64,000 nt of DNA, taken from NCBI RefSeq assembly GCF_902726655.1, contig NZ_CACVAN010000001.1, positions 3,286,001 through 3,350,000 of the forward strand. The letters are read 5' to 3'. Positions 33,664 through 42,120 of this stretch are shown one piece after another. The notes beneath the pieces are model-generated. The model worked only from the letters and a program-made list of their open reading frames with translations. It made no database searches and was not told where the DNA came from. This stretch comes from Virgibacillus ihumii (GTDB lineage: Bacteria; Bacillota; Bacilli; Bacillales; Amphibacillaceae). Each line of letters starts with the position of its first letter. Position 1 is the stretch's first letter. A program made the position numbers and the translations under genes.

Positions 33664-34263
33664 TCACAGCCAGCCTTTTTCATCGGCAATTGTCACAGCA
33701 TCAATCCGGTTTTTGGCTTCCAGCTTCTGAATAATTTCGGATATATAATTTCTGATCGTACCTTCTGAAAGGTAAAGGGTCTGACTCATCTCTTTTACTG
33801 AATCTCCGCTCTTCAAGCATTGAAGAATTTCTATCTCTCTTTTGGTCAGCGGGTTGGATGCTTCTAGGAAAGTAAAGGTCAGTTGAGGGCTGAATACCCG
33901 CTCGCCACGGTGGATTTTGTGCAATGCTTCTGCCAATTCGGAGACAGGGGTTTCTTTTAGTAGATAACCTTGAACATCTGCTTTGACCGCTTTTTGTAAA
34001 TATCCGCTCCTGGCAAAAGTGGTTACAATTGCTACCCGGCACTGATTTTTATCGTTTTTCAGTTTTTTTGCGACTTCCAGCCCGCTTAGAACAGACATTT
34101 CAATATCCAGAATAGCTATATCAGGTTCCGCTGTTCGGATGAGTTCCAAAGCTTCTTTTCCATTATCTGCCTCACCGATTACTGTGATATCCTCTTCCAT
34201 TCCCAATAGCCGGCTGATTGCACCGCGGAGCATGCCCTGGTCTTCGGCGATAACAATTTTCAA
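33664..34263 (-). CDS. desR: NarL-family response regulator, DesR-like
   Basis: 199-residue two-component regulator. The receiver domain (1-120) has the phosphorylation Asp in DIAILDIEMSVLSGLEVA, and TTFAR and the Lys in YLLKETPVSE. The LuxR-type helix-turn-helix (about 135-195) has NPLTKREIEILQCLKSGDSVKEMSQTLYLSEGTIRNYISEIIQKLEAKNRIDA. It is close to B. subtilis DesR in length and sequence. It is encoded directly behind the DesK-like kinase (17-base gap). TTG start with GGAGGGTG. No fatty acid desaturase gene is adjacent, so the target is open. Confidence 0.88.
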   Translation of the reverse strand: MKIVIAEDQGMLRGAISRLLGMEEDITVIGEADNGKEALELIRTAEPDIAILDIEMSVLSGLEVAKKLKNDKNQCRVAIVTTFARSGYLQKAVKADVQGYLLKETPVSELAEALHKIHRGERVFSPQLTFTFLEASNPLTKREIEILQCLKSGDSVKEMSQTLYLSEGTIRNYISEIIQKLEAKNRIDAVTIADEKGWL

Positions 34264-34280
34264 TTTTCACCCTCCGTAAG

Positions 34281-35378
34281 TTACATTTTTGGTACTATAA
34301 TCGTTACGTTTGTGCCTTTTGAGCTAGTATTGACTTGGAGTTTTCCTCCAATGAGCGACAGCCGTTCTTTCATCCCGTGAAGTCCATTTCCGAAGTCTTT
34401 CGTGTCGCCGTCATTGATGCTGAAGCCTTTACCGTCATCGTTCACATAAAGCATATATTTCCCCGCATTTGTGTGAAGAGATACTGTACAGTTTTTTGCC
34501 CTGCTATGCTTCAATACATTGGTGGTACATTCACGCAAGCACATACCGAGGATATTTCGTGTTATGGAAGAAATTTCTTCTATTTCACAGCGGTTATCGT
34601 GGCGCAATATGATATTTGCCCATGCAAAAACTTCATCTGCATGTTTAAGCTCTTCATCAATATCAATAGCCTGCATATCGCTTATTAATTTTCGAATATG
34701 AAGCAATACCGAACGGGATATGCTTTGTAATGCTTTTGCTTCTTCAATAGCCTCTTCAGGGTTATTACGGATTAGGCGTTCCATTAGTTCACTTTTTAAC
34801 GTTATCAAGGACAGAGTGTGACCGACAGAATCATGGAGGTCTCTGGAAATCCGCTGCCGTTCTTCATTTTTTATCAGACGGGTGATTTCTTCGTTTGCAT
34901 TCCTCAGTTCGTGATTCATCATTATCGATCTGCGGTATATTCTTGCAATAAACGGCATTGCGGTAATGGCAATTACCATAGGTAGCCAATAAAAATGCCA
35001 CTCATTTTCCCTGAAAATAAAGAAAGTAAGTATTGAAACAAATATGACTACCGCCATTAATCCTGCATACCGTCGAATTGACCGTTCAGGCACAAATACT
35101 CCGATGATTAATCCCGGATAAAATGCAAGAGCAAGACTCCATGGGGAATAAAGCGCACCGATTACGCCAACTGTCAATATTTGCAGGACGATAAATATTT
35201 CTCTGTAGGTAGAGCGGGTTATGCTCCGCCAATAGGAAATAGCCAAAATGGTAAATAATGATAGATTCACTGCCCATGCTTCATTATACGGCCCGTAAAA
35301 TAAGTAAACAGCGGGTAGAACCAACATTGCCAATAGTGCAGAATCCCTGCGTTTCTTCTGTATCAAAATTGATCGCAA
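34281..35378 (-). CDS. desK: Sensor histidine kinase, DesK-like
   Basis: 365-residue membrane kinase. Four to five hydrophobic segments (about 15-150) are followed by a coiled linker. The HisKA_3 helix ERQRISRDLHDSVGHTLSLITLKSELMERLI carries the phosphorylated His. The ATPase domain has VNDDGKGF and GNGLHGMKERLSLIGGKL. This is the layout of DesK, the B. subtilis membrane-fluidity thermosensor. TTG start behind GGAGGTGAT. It is second of three leftward genes (membrane protein, kinase, regulator). The stimulus here is inferred only. Confidence 0.85.
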   Translation of the reverse strand: MRSILIQKKRRDSALLAMLVLPAVYLFYGPYNEAWAVNLSLFTILAISYWRSITRSTYREIFIVLQILTVGVIGALYSPWSLALAFYPGLIIGVFVPERSIRRYAGLMAVVIFVSILTFFIFRENEWHFYWLPMVIAITAMPFIARIYRRSIMMNHELRNANEEITRLIKNEERQRISRDLHDSVGHTLSLITLKSELMERLIRNNPEEAIEEAKALQSISRSVLLHIRKLISDMQAIDIDEELKHADEVFAWANIILRHDNRCEIEEISSITRNILGMCLRECTTNVLKHSRAKNCTVSLHTNAGKYMLYVNDDGKGFSINDGDTKDFGNGLHGMKERLSLIGGKLQVNTSSKGTNVTIIVPKM

Positions 35379-35418
35379 ATGACATCACCTCCATTTCTTA
35401 TTACTGATGTCATACCAG

Positions 35419-35823
35419 TTAGTTTGACTTCTGTGTCAAATTGTCCTGCAAAAAAGGCACATTTTTCACTGTCCATGTTGGAATCAGCCAAATGGATAGT
35501 AACGCAGCGACAATGTGCAGGGGATGGCTGACTGTTCCAAATTGTTCCTGCGGCGGATTGACAATGGTGTTGAAGGTCAGAAACAAAGTTACTCCTGCAA
35601 CAATCATTGTATAATATAACGTGGGTTTTGAAGTTTTCTTATCCAGATTCACAAAAATGACTGAACCAGCTAGATTGGTGATAATGCAGGAGAACATAAT
35701 AGAGACGATATTTAATTCCTTGAACCAAAGACCAGTTATTGAACCAATGATAAATTCTGTGATCAAGGCTGTAACCCCAGATAAGATCCCAACAGTAAAG
35801 CCTGCAGATAACCCTTTTTTCAT
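35419..35823 (-). CDS. Hypothetical four-helix membrane protein
   Basis: 134 residues with membrane segments at about 8-30, 40-62, 72-90 and 105-122 and short polar loops (NLDKKTSKP; NPPQEQFGTVSHPLH). I cannot name the family with certainty (it resembles the DUF6069 layout). ATG at 35823 follows AAGGGGTGA; the GTG at 35832 overlaps it. It lies 40 bases upstream of the desK-like gene on the same strand, so it is probably in the same operon and could be an accessory sensor or a target. Confidence 0.7.
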   Translation of the reverse strand: MKKGLSAGFTVGILSGVTALITEFIIGSITGLWFKELNIVSIMFSCIITNLAGSVIFVNLDKKTSKPTLYYTMIVAGVTLFLTFNTIVNPPQEQFGTVSHPLHIVAALLSIWLIPTWTVKNVPFLQDNLTQKSN

Positions 35824-36040
35824 ATAATTCACCCCTTTTGAATTTGTAATTCAAGCATACTGCAGACAGAAAATCCTTTTAGTCATGAATATAAGTTATT
35901 TCGCATGATAAATATCATTAAATGGGAGCGTCAGAGATGAAGCGATAAATTACCTAAACAGAAAGTGGTTTAGCCATTTCAATCCAGTGGTAGAATATAA
36001 AGTGGAAAACATATACATTCGTGTGAAGGAGGATTTTACA

Positions 36041-36697
36041 ATGGCTGATAGTTTTTACGATAAGAGTCAGGCAAAAAATTTAAATAAAGTGAAAGACTTT
36101 GCACCGGAACAGGCAAAGGCTTTTTCGGAGTTTGATGCAGGTGTTTTCAAAGAAGGCGCCCTGACTAAAAAGGAAAAGGAAATTATTGCGGTTGCAATTG
36201 CGCATGTCACGGAATGTCCTTATTGTATTGATATCCATACTAAAAATGCCAAAAAGGAAGGAGCTGCTCTAGAAGAACTGGTAGAAGCTGTCTTTGTTAC
36301 ATCTTCAGTTGAAGCTGGCGGGGCTGTAACGCACAGTACCAATATGCATAATGCACTTTCAGATGATGCGGATGATTCATTGTATGAACGCTCCAATTTG
36401 AAGAATCTTAACGAACTTGGCAAGCATGCGAAAGATGGATTCCAGGGTTATTCCGGATTCAATTCAGCAGCCATGAAGGAAGGCAAGCTGAGCAAAAAGT
36501 TTAAGGAAATTGTGGCAGTTGCGGTTGGACATGCGACACTTTGCCCGTATTGCATCGATGTTCATACCAAGGGTGCCAATAAAGAAGGAGCAACAAGAGA
36601 GGAGTTATCTGAAGCAGTATTAGTTGCTTCAGCACTGCTGGCTGGCGGTTCCTACGCACATATTGCGAATTTGATAGAGAGTTATGGTGAAGTTTAA
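36041..36697 (+). CDS. Tandem carboxymuconolactone decarboxylase (AhpD-like) protein
   Basis: 218-residue protein made of two copies of the CMD/AhpD fold. Each has the redox CxxC: ECPYCIDIHTKNAKKEGA in the first half (about residue 62) and LCPYCIDVHTKGANKEGA in the second (about 172). In AhpD-like enzymes this pair with the following His acts as a peroxidase or disulfide reductase. The duplication makes a natural dimer in one chain. The start is ATG 36041 behind AAGGAGG, with the in-frame upstream GTG at 35987 rejected. Monocistronic. Confidence 0.9.
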   Translation: MADSFYDKSQAKNLNKVKDFAPEQAKAFSEFDAGVFKEGALTKKEKEIIAVAIAHVTECPYCIDIHTKNAKKEGAALEELVEAVFVTSSVEAGGAVTHSTNMHNALSDDADDSLYERSNLKNLNELGKHAKDGFQGYSGFNSAAMKEGKLSKKFKEIVAVAVGHATLCPYCIDVHTKGANKEGATREELSEAVLVASALLAGGSYAHIANLIESYGEV

Positions 36698-36770
36698 ATC
36701 TTTTACTTTTGACCGTCGGAAGCAGGTTCTGGCGGTTCTTTTTAATACCTGTAACTTCATGAGTGAAAAT

Positions 36771-36886
36771 GCCGATAGAAGTGCTGTTTTCGCCGATAGA
36801 ATTAAAAATTCGCTGATAGAACAATGACTTTCGCCGATAGAAACAAAAATTCGCCGTTAGAATTACTACTTTCGCCGATAGAAACA
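36771..36886. repeat. Intergenic array, 6 units of 20-21 bp (GCCGATAGAA)
   Basis: GCCGATAGAA-type cores start at 36771, 36792, 36812, 36833, 36853 and 36874, that is, steps of 21, 20, 21, 20, 21. The bases between cores differ. It is in the gap between two convergent genes, and a two-unit copy of the same core occurs at 41802. Confidence 0.85.
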
Positions 36887-37010
36887 GAATGAAGAAAAAT
36901 GAAATTGAAGAGATATGATGCTTACCGTGTGCTGCTTATACGAGCCGCTGTCATTGAAAAATAAGAAGTGCCAGAAACATCTTAGGCCTTTATGGAAAAA
37001 TAACTGTTGC

Positions 37011-37058
37011 AAAATAATGCTGTCCTTCCTGGTTCAACAGGAAGGACAGCATTATTTT
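37011..37058. terminator. Perfect 21-bp hairpin, bidirectional terminator
   Basis: AAAATAATGCTGTCC... (37011-37031) pairs without mismatch with 37038-37058 across GTTCAA. T-runs are at either end. It lies 15 bases beyond the aldo/keto reductase stop and also ends transcription coming from the left. Confidence 0.92.
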
Positions 37059-37073
37059 GGTATCGTATTTTCT

Positions 37074-37916
37074 CTAAAATTCCTCATAAACAGCCGGGTC
37101 CTGGTCTTTCATTCTGCCATCCGGTTGTGTTAGTTTGTCCAATGTGGTCATGTCGTTGTTATCCAAAGTGAAATCAAAAATAGAGATGTTTTCCAGCTGG
37201 CGCTGAGGTGATGCGGATTTCGGAATTGGCACTGTGTTATGCTGATAATGCCAGCGCAAAATCACCTGCGAAATACTCTTACTGTGCTTGGACGCAACCG
37301 TTTTTATCGTATCATTTGTAAAAAGGTCGTTGGCACGCGCTAAAGGACTCCACGATTCGGTTGCAATGCCATTTTTTTCATGCCACTTGCGCTGCTCCTC
37401 CTGGTTGAAAAACGGGTGCAGTTCCACTTGGTTGATACTCGGCAGCACTCCTGTTTCTTTTTCAAGGCGCTCTATATGCTCAGGAAGGAAGTTGGAAACG
37501 CCAATGGAGCGGATTAGCCCCCATTTTTTTGCATCAACCAATGCCTGCCATGCTTCAACATAGATATCCTGGAGTGGATTTGGCCAATGGATTAAATAAA
37601 AATCATAGTAATCCAAATCCGCCCGGTAGAGTGATTCCTGAATTGCTTTCACTGCCTTGTCGTACGTGTGATAGCGACCGGGAAGTTTTGAAGCAATGCG
37701 CAATTCCTCCCGCGGCACAGATGTCTGCTTAAGTGCTTTCCCGACCGTTCCTTCGTTTTCATAATTGTACGCAGCATCAATTAAACGGTATCCGTTATCA
37801 ATTGCACTTGCAATAGCGGCAGCACCGTCATTTCCCCACAGTTTATACGTACCAAAGCCGATTGCTGGGATACGGGTGCCGTCATTAAGTGTAATTTCGG
37901 GAATTTGGTTTGTCAT
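37074..37916 (-). CDS. Aldo/keto reductase (YvgN/YtbE-like)
   Basis: 280-residue TIM-barrel NADPH reductase. The catalytic tetrad is visible: Asp in YRLIDAAYNYENE, Tyr in the same stretch, Lys in IASKLPG and His in LIHWPNP. SIGVSNFLPEHIERL and VPIPKSASPQRQLENI (NADPH phosphate site) are family signatures. It reduces aldehydes such as methylglyoxal in related Bacillus proteins; the substrate here is unproven. Single gene with its own terminator. Confidence 0.93.
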   Translation of the reverse strand: MTNQIPEITLNDGTRIPAIGFGTYKLWGNDGAAAIASAIDNGYRLIDAAYNYENEGTVGKALKQTSVPREELRIASKLPGRYHTYDKAVKAIQESLYRADLDYYDFYLIHWPNPLQDIYVEAWQALVDAKKWGLIRSIGVSNFLPEHIERLEKETGVLPSINQVELHPFFNQEEQRKWHEKNGIATESWSPLARANDLFTNDTIKTVASKHSKSISQVILRWHYQHNTVPIPKSASPQRQLENISIFDFTLDNNDMTTLDKLTQPDGRMKDQDPAVYEEF

Positions 37917-38150
37917 TAACTCACTCCTTAATTTGTTGATTTACCAGTATGCTATCATACTCTTGGATAAGATGTTATTGGACTGCTTGGATTGTGACTT
38001 ACTCATTTATGATAATAATGCTATTACATTTGATATTTAGCAATCTTTCTTTGAAAATGGTATTATTATATTTCTGGTGATTGCCGAAGTCATATTAATA
38101 GCCTGGTTGTTCTTCAGTAAACGGAATGAATAAGGTTGAGGTGATTTTAA

Positions 38151-39296
38151 GTGCTGCTAATCTCATTTACAGAGTTTATATTATACATTTGTTTTTCGGT
38201 TCTAATGGGTTCGCTGATTTTGTTCCTGGTTCCGGAAGATAAAAAACCGCCAATGGATATTCCGAAAAAAGTACTATATCTCGCTGCCGTGTTAATACCT
38301 GTAACATCGTTTTTGCCGGTTTTTAATACCGCGAACATTCTGGCGGGGAATAAAGATCTGTGGCCGATTTTGAAAGGTGTTATCATGACATTTGAAATCG
38401 GAAAAGCATGGATGTTTGTTACTTTCATTTCGGTGATTCTGCTTTGTGTTTTAGGTGCCAGGCAGTTGAAAACAAAGACACACTTCATTACATGGGCGCT
38501 TGTTCTAACATTGTTAATGCTGTTTAGTTACACAATGTCAAGCCATGCAGCAACCATTACAGAATGGCAGGGATTTATGGCACATTCCTTTCATTTTCTG
38601 GCAGTTACCGTATGGATTGGGCTTTTACTTGTGGCAAGCTGGTTTTCCAAAAATAAAACGAACTGGTTAACATTTCTGAAATGGTTCACGCCGGTTGCTG
38701 TTGTTTGTCTGGCTGTTACGCTGGTGGCCGGCTATTTCACTATGACAATTGATATAAATTCGTATGATGATCCGAATGCAACGGTATTGCAGGAATACCA
38801 AAACAGTCTTGTTGTTAATTATGGACAAGCATTGGTTATCAAACATATATTTATTATTTCACTGGTGTTGTTTGCTTTTCTCAATGGAATCCTGTTTCGA
38901 AAAAAACATCATGAAGAATCATTTAATCCATTGAAATGGGGGCGGCTGGAAAGTGTATATGCGTTAATTGTATTTGGGTTGACAGCGTTCATGGGGCAGT
39001 CCTGGCCGCCGCATCAGATCTACACTTTGATCAAATCATATGGAGCATCTCCACTCTTCAAAACGATATATGAGGGAAATTTTATAAGCACTATCCATAA
39101 TGCTGAAAGTACCGGTATTTTTAATGTTACGGTAATTTTTGGCATGGAGAGTTATTTATTATTTGGTTTGGGTGTATTATTCGGATTACTGACGATTATC
39201 GCAGCCGTTAAGAAAGAATCTGTTTTTGTTTCGACTTTTGCTTCGTTGTTGATGGTGGTGTCCGTCTATTTTGGGATCATGATGGGGATACAGTAA
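38151..39296 (+). CDS. CopD-domain membrane protein (copper-related)
   Basis: 381-residue membrane protein with about 9-10 segments. The middle part, HSFHFLAVTVWIGLLLVASWF, matches the CopD domain with its conserved His residues, as in PcoD/YcnJ copper transport proteins. FLPVFNTANIL and MGQSWPPHQIYTLI are further conserved-looking loops. The N-terminal CopC domain of YcnJ is absent. GTG start behind GAGGTGAT. A role in copper uptake or delivery is inferred from the family only. Confidence 0.75.
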   Translation: MLLISFTEFILYICFSVLMGSLILFLVPEDKKPPMDIPKKVLYLAAVLIPVTSFLPVFNTANILAGNKDLWPILKGVIMTFEIGKAWMFVTFISVILLCVLGARQLKTKTHFITWALVLTLLMLFSYTMSSHAATITEWQGFMAHSFHFLAVTVWIGLLLVASWFSKNKTNWLTFLKWFTPVAVVCLAVTLVAGYFTMTIDINSYDDPNATVLQEYQNSLVVNYGQALVIKHIFIISLVLFAFLNGILFRKKHHEESFNPLKWGRLESVYALIVFGLTAFMGQSWPPHQIYTLIKSYGASPLFKTIYEGNFISTIHNAESTGIFNVTVIFGMESYLLFGLGVLFGLLTIIAAVKKESVFVSTFASLLMVVSVYFGIMMGIQ

Positions 39297-39302
39297 AAAA
39301 TG

Positions 39303-39344
39303 AAGGCGTTTCGGATAAATTTACTTACGCCGAAACGCCTTTTT
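39303..39344. terminator. Rho-independent terminator (bidirectional)
   Basis: AAGGCGTTTCGG pairs perfectly with CCGAAACGCCTT, with A-rich and T-rich flanks, between convergent genes. Confidence 0.9.
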
Positions 39345-39354
39345 CTATGTTAAG

Positions 39355-40263
39355 CTATATCATTTCCGTCTTTAGGGGCTTCATTTTTTCCGGAAAATCA
39401 ATGAAAGGATTACGGTTCCCCTGAATATTAAAGATTGCCAGATTTCGATGTTTTTCATAAAGAGACGGCAGGAACTTCTGGTGCCAGTTGAACAATATGT
39501 TTGTATCGACCTTTTCCAGATGCGATTTTTCAATTTCATCAGGGTACCGGATTAAAAAGTACAGCATGGCCCTTGCAGCCGCACCTTTTGCATGTGCAGG
39601 TTCAAACATCTCTTCATCCGCTTTACCGCACGATGCTTCAGGTTGATTTTCAGGCTTGTAATCGGCAAAATCATAATACGGGTAATTGCTCCTGGTTGAA
39701 TTACATGCAGGTTCACACGTAAACAGGTGATGAAGATCCCCACGCATCGGCTTTCGTTCATTGAACCAGGATTGCGGGACAGCATGTTCGCAGTTATATT
39801 TGAAATCTTCCTCAATCTGTTTCAGTTTACGCTCTTTCTGTTCATCATCCGGTACTTTTTCCATTTGTTCTTTGCGTTTTAATGAGGTTTCGTAGTCTTC
39901 TTTGAGTACTTCTTCCGTTTGCCGTTTTATTCTCGAATAAATGCTGGCCACGTTTCCGTCTGGTCTTAAATCAACCCATGGATACACATACTCGCTTGGA
40001 TCGTACTCCAAATGATTTGTATGGGTTTCCGAAAGAAGTTGTTTCAGCGATTGAAATAATTCTTCATTGGAATGATTAAAATCGATGTTTTGGTAATATT
40101 GTTTGATAATCCGCTGATCTTCTTTCTCGTCATAATAAGCCTTTTTGTCCTTCTGGATCTTTTTCTTCGTGTCCGAATGTTGGGCGATAATCTTGTTGAG
40201 GCGTTGCCGATCAGTTGTCACCGGGATGAATTTTTCCTCTTGTTGAGAAGTTAAATGCTGCAT
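39355..40263 (-). CDS. Endonuclease I family nuclease
   Basis: 302-residue nuclease of the EndA/Vvn/Bsn family (beta-beta-alpha metal fold). The catalytic region is YNCEHAVPQSWF, then MRGDLHHLFTCEPACNSTRSNYPYYDF, with the metal-binding His and Asn residues. The N-terminal 120 residues are Lys/Glu/Gln-rich and helical. There is no signal peptide, unlike most secreted relatives, so it may act inside the cell or leave by another route. ATG at 40263 follows GAGGAGGA; the in-frame ATG at 40338 lacks a binding site. Confidence 0.85.
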   Translation of the reverse strand: MQHLTSQQEEKFIPVTTDRQRLNKIIAQHSDTKKKIQKDKKAYYDEKEDQRIIKQYYQNIDFNHSNEELFQSLKQLLSETHTNHLEYDPSEYVYPWVDLRPDGNVASIYSRIKRQTEEVLKEDYETSLKRKEQMEKVPDDEQKERKLKQIEEDFKYNCEHAVPQSWFNERKPMRGDLHHLFTCEPACNSTRSNYPYYDFADYKPENQPEASCGKADEEMFEPAHAKGAAARAMLYFLIRYPDEIEKSHLEKVDTNILFNWHQKFLPSLYEKHRNLAIFNIQGNRNPFIDFPEKMKPLKTEMI

Positions 40264-40350
40264 TATTATTCCTCCTCGCACCAGAATATAAAAGGGGTAT
40301 ACCACTATATTACGGTGTATACCCCAATAGGATTTCAACCAATCTGGTCT

Positions 40351-41679
40351 TTAATTACCATTACTATTTTTGACAGCTTGTTCTGCATCCAAATACCCGG
40401 CACCTTGCGCATAGGCTGGCAATCCCTTGTCAACTGAACCTTGAAGAAGATTTTGCTTTACTTGGTCTGGAGAAAAACCCGGATTGTTTTGTAATATAAG
40501 GGCAGCAACACCTGCACAGATTGGGGTCGCCATTGATGTGCCGGATAAAGAGAAATAATTACTGTCTACCCGACCTGACTTGGACGTTTTGTCCAGGAAA
40601 GAACCGGGGGCCCGTAAAGAGATAATATTCACTCCGGGAGCCAGTAAATCCGGTTTGGATTCCTCGCCACACGCAGGACCGCGACTGGAAAAGGACGCAA
40701 TTTGTTCATCGGCTCGGTCGGTTGTATTTTTATCATCCATTGCTCCAACTGTGACCACTTTGGAACTGATTCCAGGCGTACCAATTGTTCGCTGATCGGG
40801 ACCGGAATTTCCTGCAGCGACACAAACAACTATTCCGGCTGCCCACGCCTGTTCAACAATTTGAACAAGTGGATCGTTACAATTTGATTCATCCGCTGCC
40901 GCACCCAATGATAGGGAAATCACATCAATTTGATGTTTTTGCTTATTATCGATACACCATTGAATTCCGGCAACAATTGTGGAAAGCGATCCTGATCCCA
41001 TTTGATTGAGTACTTTCACGCCGATAACGCCGGCCTCGGGCGCAGGGCCTTTATATTTTCCATTTGATGAAAAACCATTACCTGCTGCATCCCCGGCACA
41101 ATGTGTTCCATGTCCATTGTCGTCATATGGCTCTGTCTGGTTGTTAATAAAATCCTTAAAGGCAACAATTCGATCGGATGGTTGTTTCAAATCCTCATGC
41201 GGATAAATACCTGTATCAACGACAGCAATATTGATGTCCTTTCCGGTCAACCCCTGTTCATTCAATTGAGTTGCATGCACAGCTGGCGAAGCAACATCCA
41301 ACAGGGCAGTGACTTCCCGGTCATAATGAATTTTTTTAATACTGCAATCGCTGTTCATGAGTTTTTCGATTGTCGAGGCAGTTAACACTGCTGAACAGCA
41401 GCAAATGCTGTGATACTGGTGTATCAGTTCGGATCGGGCTTCCGGTTTCATTACGTGATGGGCTTTGTTTACTGCTGAGGATAAAGGGACATCTTTATTT
41501 TCGAATTCGATGACAACCGGATATCGTTTGAACTTTTTCATCAAGTTCTCGATGGGACGATGCAAAAAACAGGGAATTCGGCGAAAAGGCCGATACAAGT
41601 GTAACAGACTTTGCCGCAACTTTTTGTCAAGCTTTTTGTCGTGATTTCGGATGAGCTGAATCATCGAAAATCCTAACAT
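40351..41679 (-). CDS. aprX: Subtilisin-family serine protease AprX
   Basis: 442-residue S8 peptidase, exactly the length of B. subtilis AprX. The N-terminal region (MLGFSMIQLIRNHDKKLD, KIHYDREVTALLD) matches AprX, not secreted subtilisins, and there is no signal peptide. The catalytic triad is Asp in NIAVVDTGIYPHEDL, His in NGHGTHCAGDAAG and Ser in SLSGTSMATPICAGVAAL, with the oxyanion Asn in AAGNSGPD. ATG at 41679 follows GAAGGTGG. The enzyme is thought to act intracellularly late in growth. Single gene. Confidence 0.95.
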   Translation of the reverse strand: MLGFSMIQLIRNHDKKLDKKLRQSLLHLYRPFRRIPCFLHRPIENLMKKFKRYPVVIEFENKDVPLSSAVNKAHHVMKPEARSELIHQYHSICCCSAVLTASTIEKLMNSDCSIKKIHYDREVTALLDVASPAVHATQLNEQGLTGKDINIAVVDTGIYPHEDLKQPSDRIVAFKDFINNQTEPYDDNGHGTHCAGDAAGNGFSSNGKYKGPAPEAGVIGVKVLNQMGSGSLSTIVAGIQWCIDNKQKHQIDVISLSLGAAADESNCNDPLVQIVEQAWAAGIVVCVAAGNSGPDQRTIGTPGISSKVVTVGAMDDKNTTDRADEQIASFSSRGPACGEESKPDLLAPGVNIISLRAPGSFLDKTSKSGRVDSNYFSLSGTSMATPICAGVAALILQNNPGFSPDQVKQNLLQGSVDKGLPAYAQGAGYLDAEQAVKNSNGN

Positions 41680-41801
41680 ATAATCCACCTTCCTTTATTC
41701 ATTTCGATATATTTTATGATTGAACAAAATAGTGGACGCGGTGTTTGTTAGGATATCAAGCAAAAAAGGCGCTTGTACGAAAAACACTGTCGTGTGAAAT
41801 A

Positions 41802-41832
41802 CTGATAGAACTGAAAAAGTTGCTGATAGAAT
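41802..41832. repeat. Intergenic array, 2 units of 21 bp (CTGATAGAA)
   Basis: CTGATAGAA at 41802 and 41823, 21 bp apart. Same core as the six-unit array at 36771. It lies between aprX and the TPP riboswitch. Confidence 0.65.
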
Positions 41833-41901
41833 ATTAAAACTAAGGGCTGGTTAAAGCGCTATCAATCTGTTAGAATACAATTGGACATTTAAATAATACA
41901 A

Positions 41902-41996
41902 GTTGTGGGGGGACCAGTGTATGCTGGTTGAGATTGTATCCGATAGATACTGACCCTTGGAACCTGATCTGGTTGAGACCGGCGTAGGGAACATGT
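41902..41996 (+). promoter_or_regulatory. TPP riboswitch (THI element)
   Basis: Aptamer with GGGGGGACC, GCTGGTTGAGATTG (the CUGAGA-type core), GACCCTTGGAACCTGATCTGG and the closing CGGCGTAGGGAACA. All conserved blocks are present in order. With the terminator at 42025-42056 it should switch off the thiamine-precursor transport operon when TPP is abundant. Confidence 0.95.
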
Positions 41997-42024
41997 TGAT
42001 GAGGATATGTATAAACTTTGCGTG

Positions 42025-42056
42025 CGCCGTAGGTATTGAACCTATGGTGTTTTTTA
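42025..42056 (+). terminator. Riboswitch-controlled terminator
   Basis: CGCCGTAGGT pairs with ACCTATGGTG (two G-T pairs) across ATTGA, followed by TTTTTTATTTT. The expression platform of the TPP riboswitch. Confidence 0.88.
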
Positions 42057-42120
42057 TTTTCTGTATATTCCATTGCGCCTGTCGGCAAACAGATTGTTCC
42101 ACAACGGATAGGAGGAATGG

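Noticed and set aside
36915..37133. 72-codon plus-strand ORF
   Set aside because: It runs through a perfect 21-bp terminator hairpin and antisense into the aldo/keto reductase gene; no ribosome binding site.
38041..38133. Short hydrophobic peptide frame (30 codons, ending FFSKRNE) before the CopD-type gene
   Set aside because: Reads like a membrane peptide, but no ATG, GTG or TTG lies at a useful place and no ribosome binding site is visible; perhaps a remnant.
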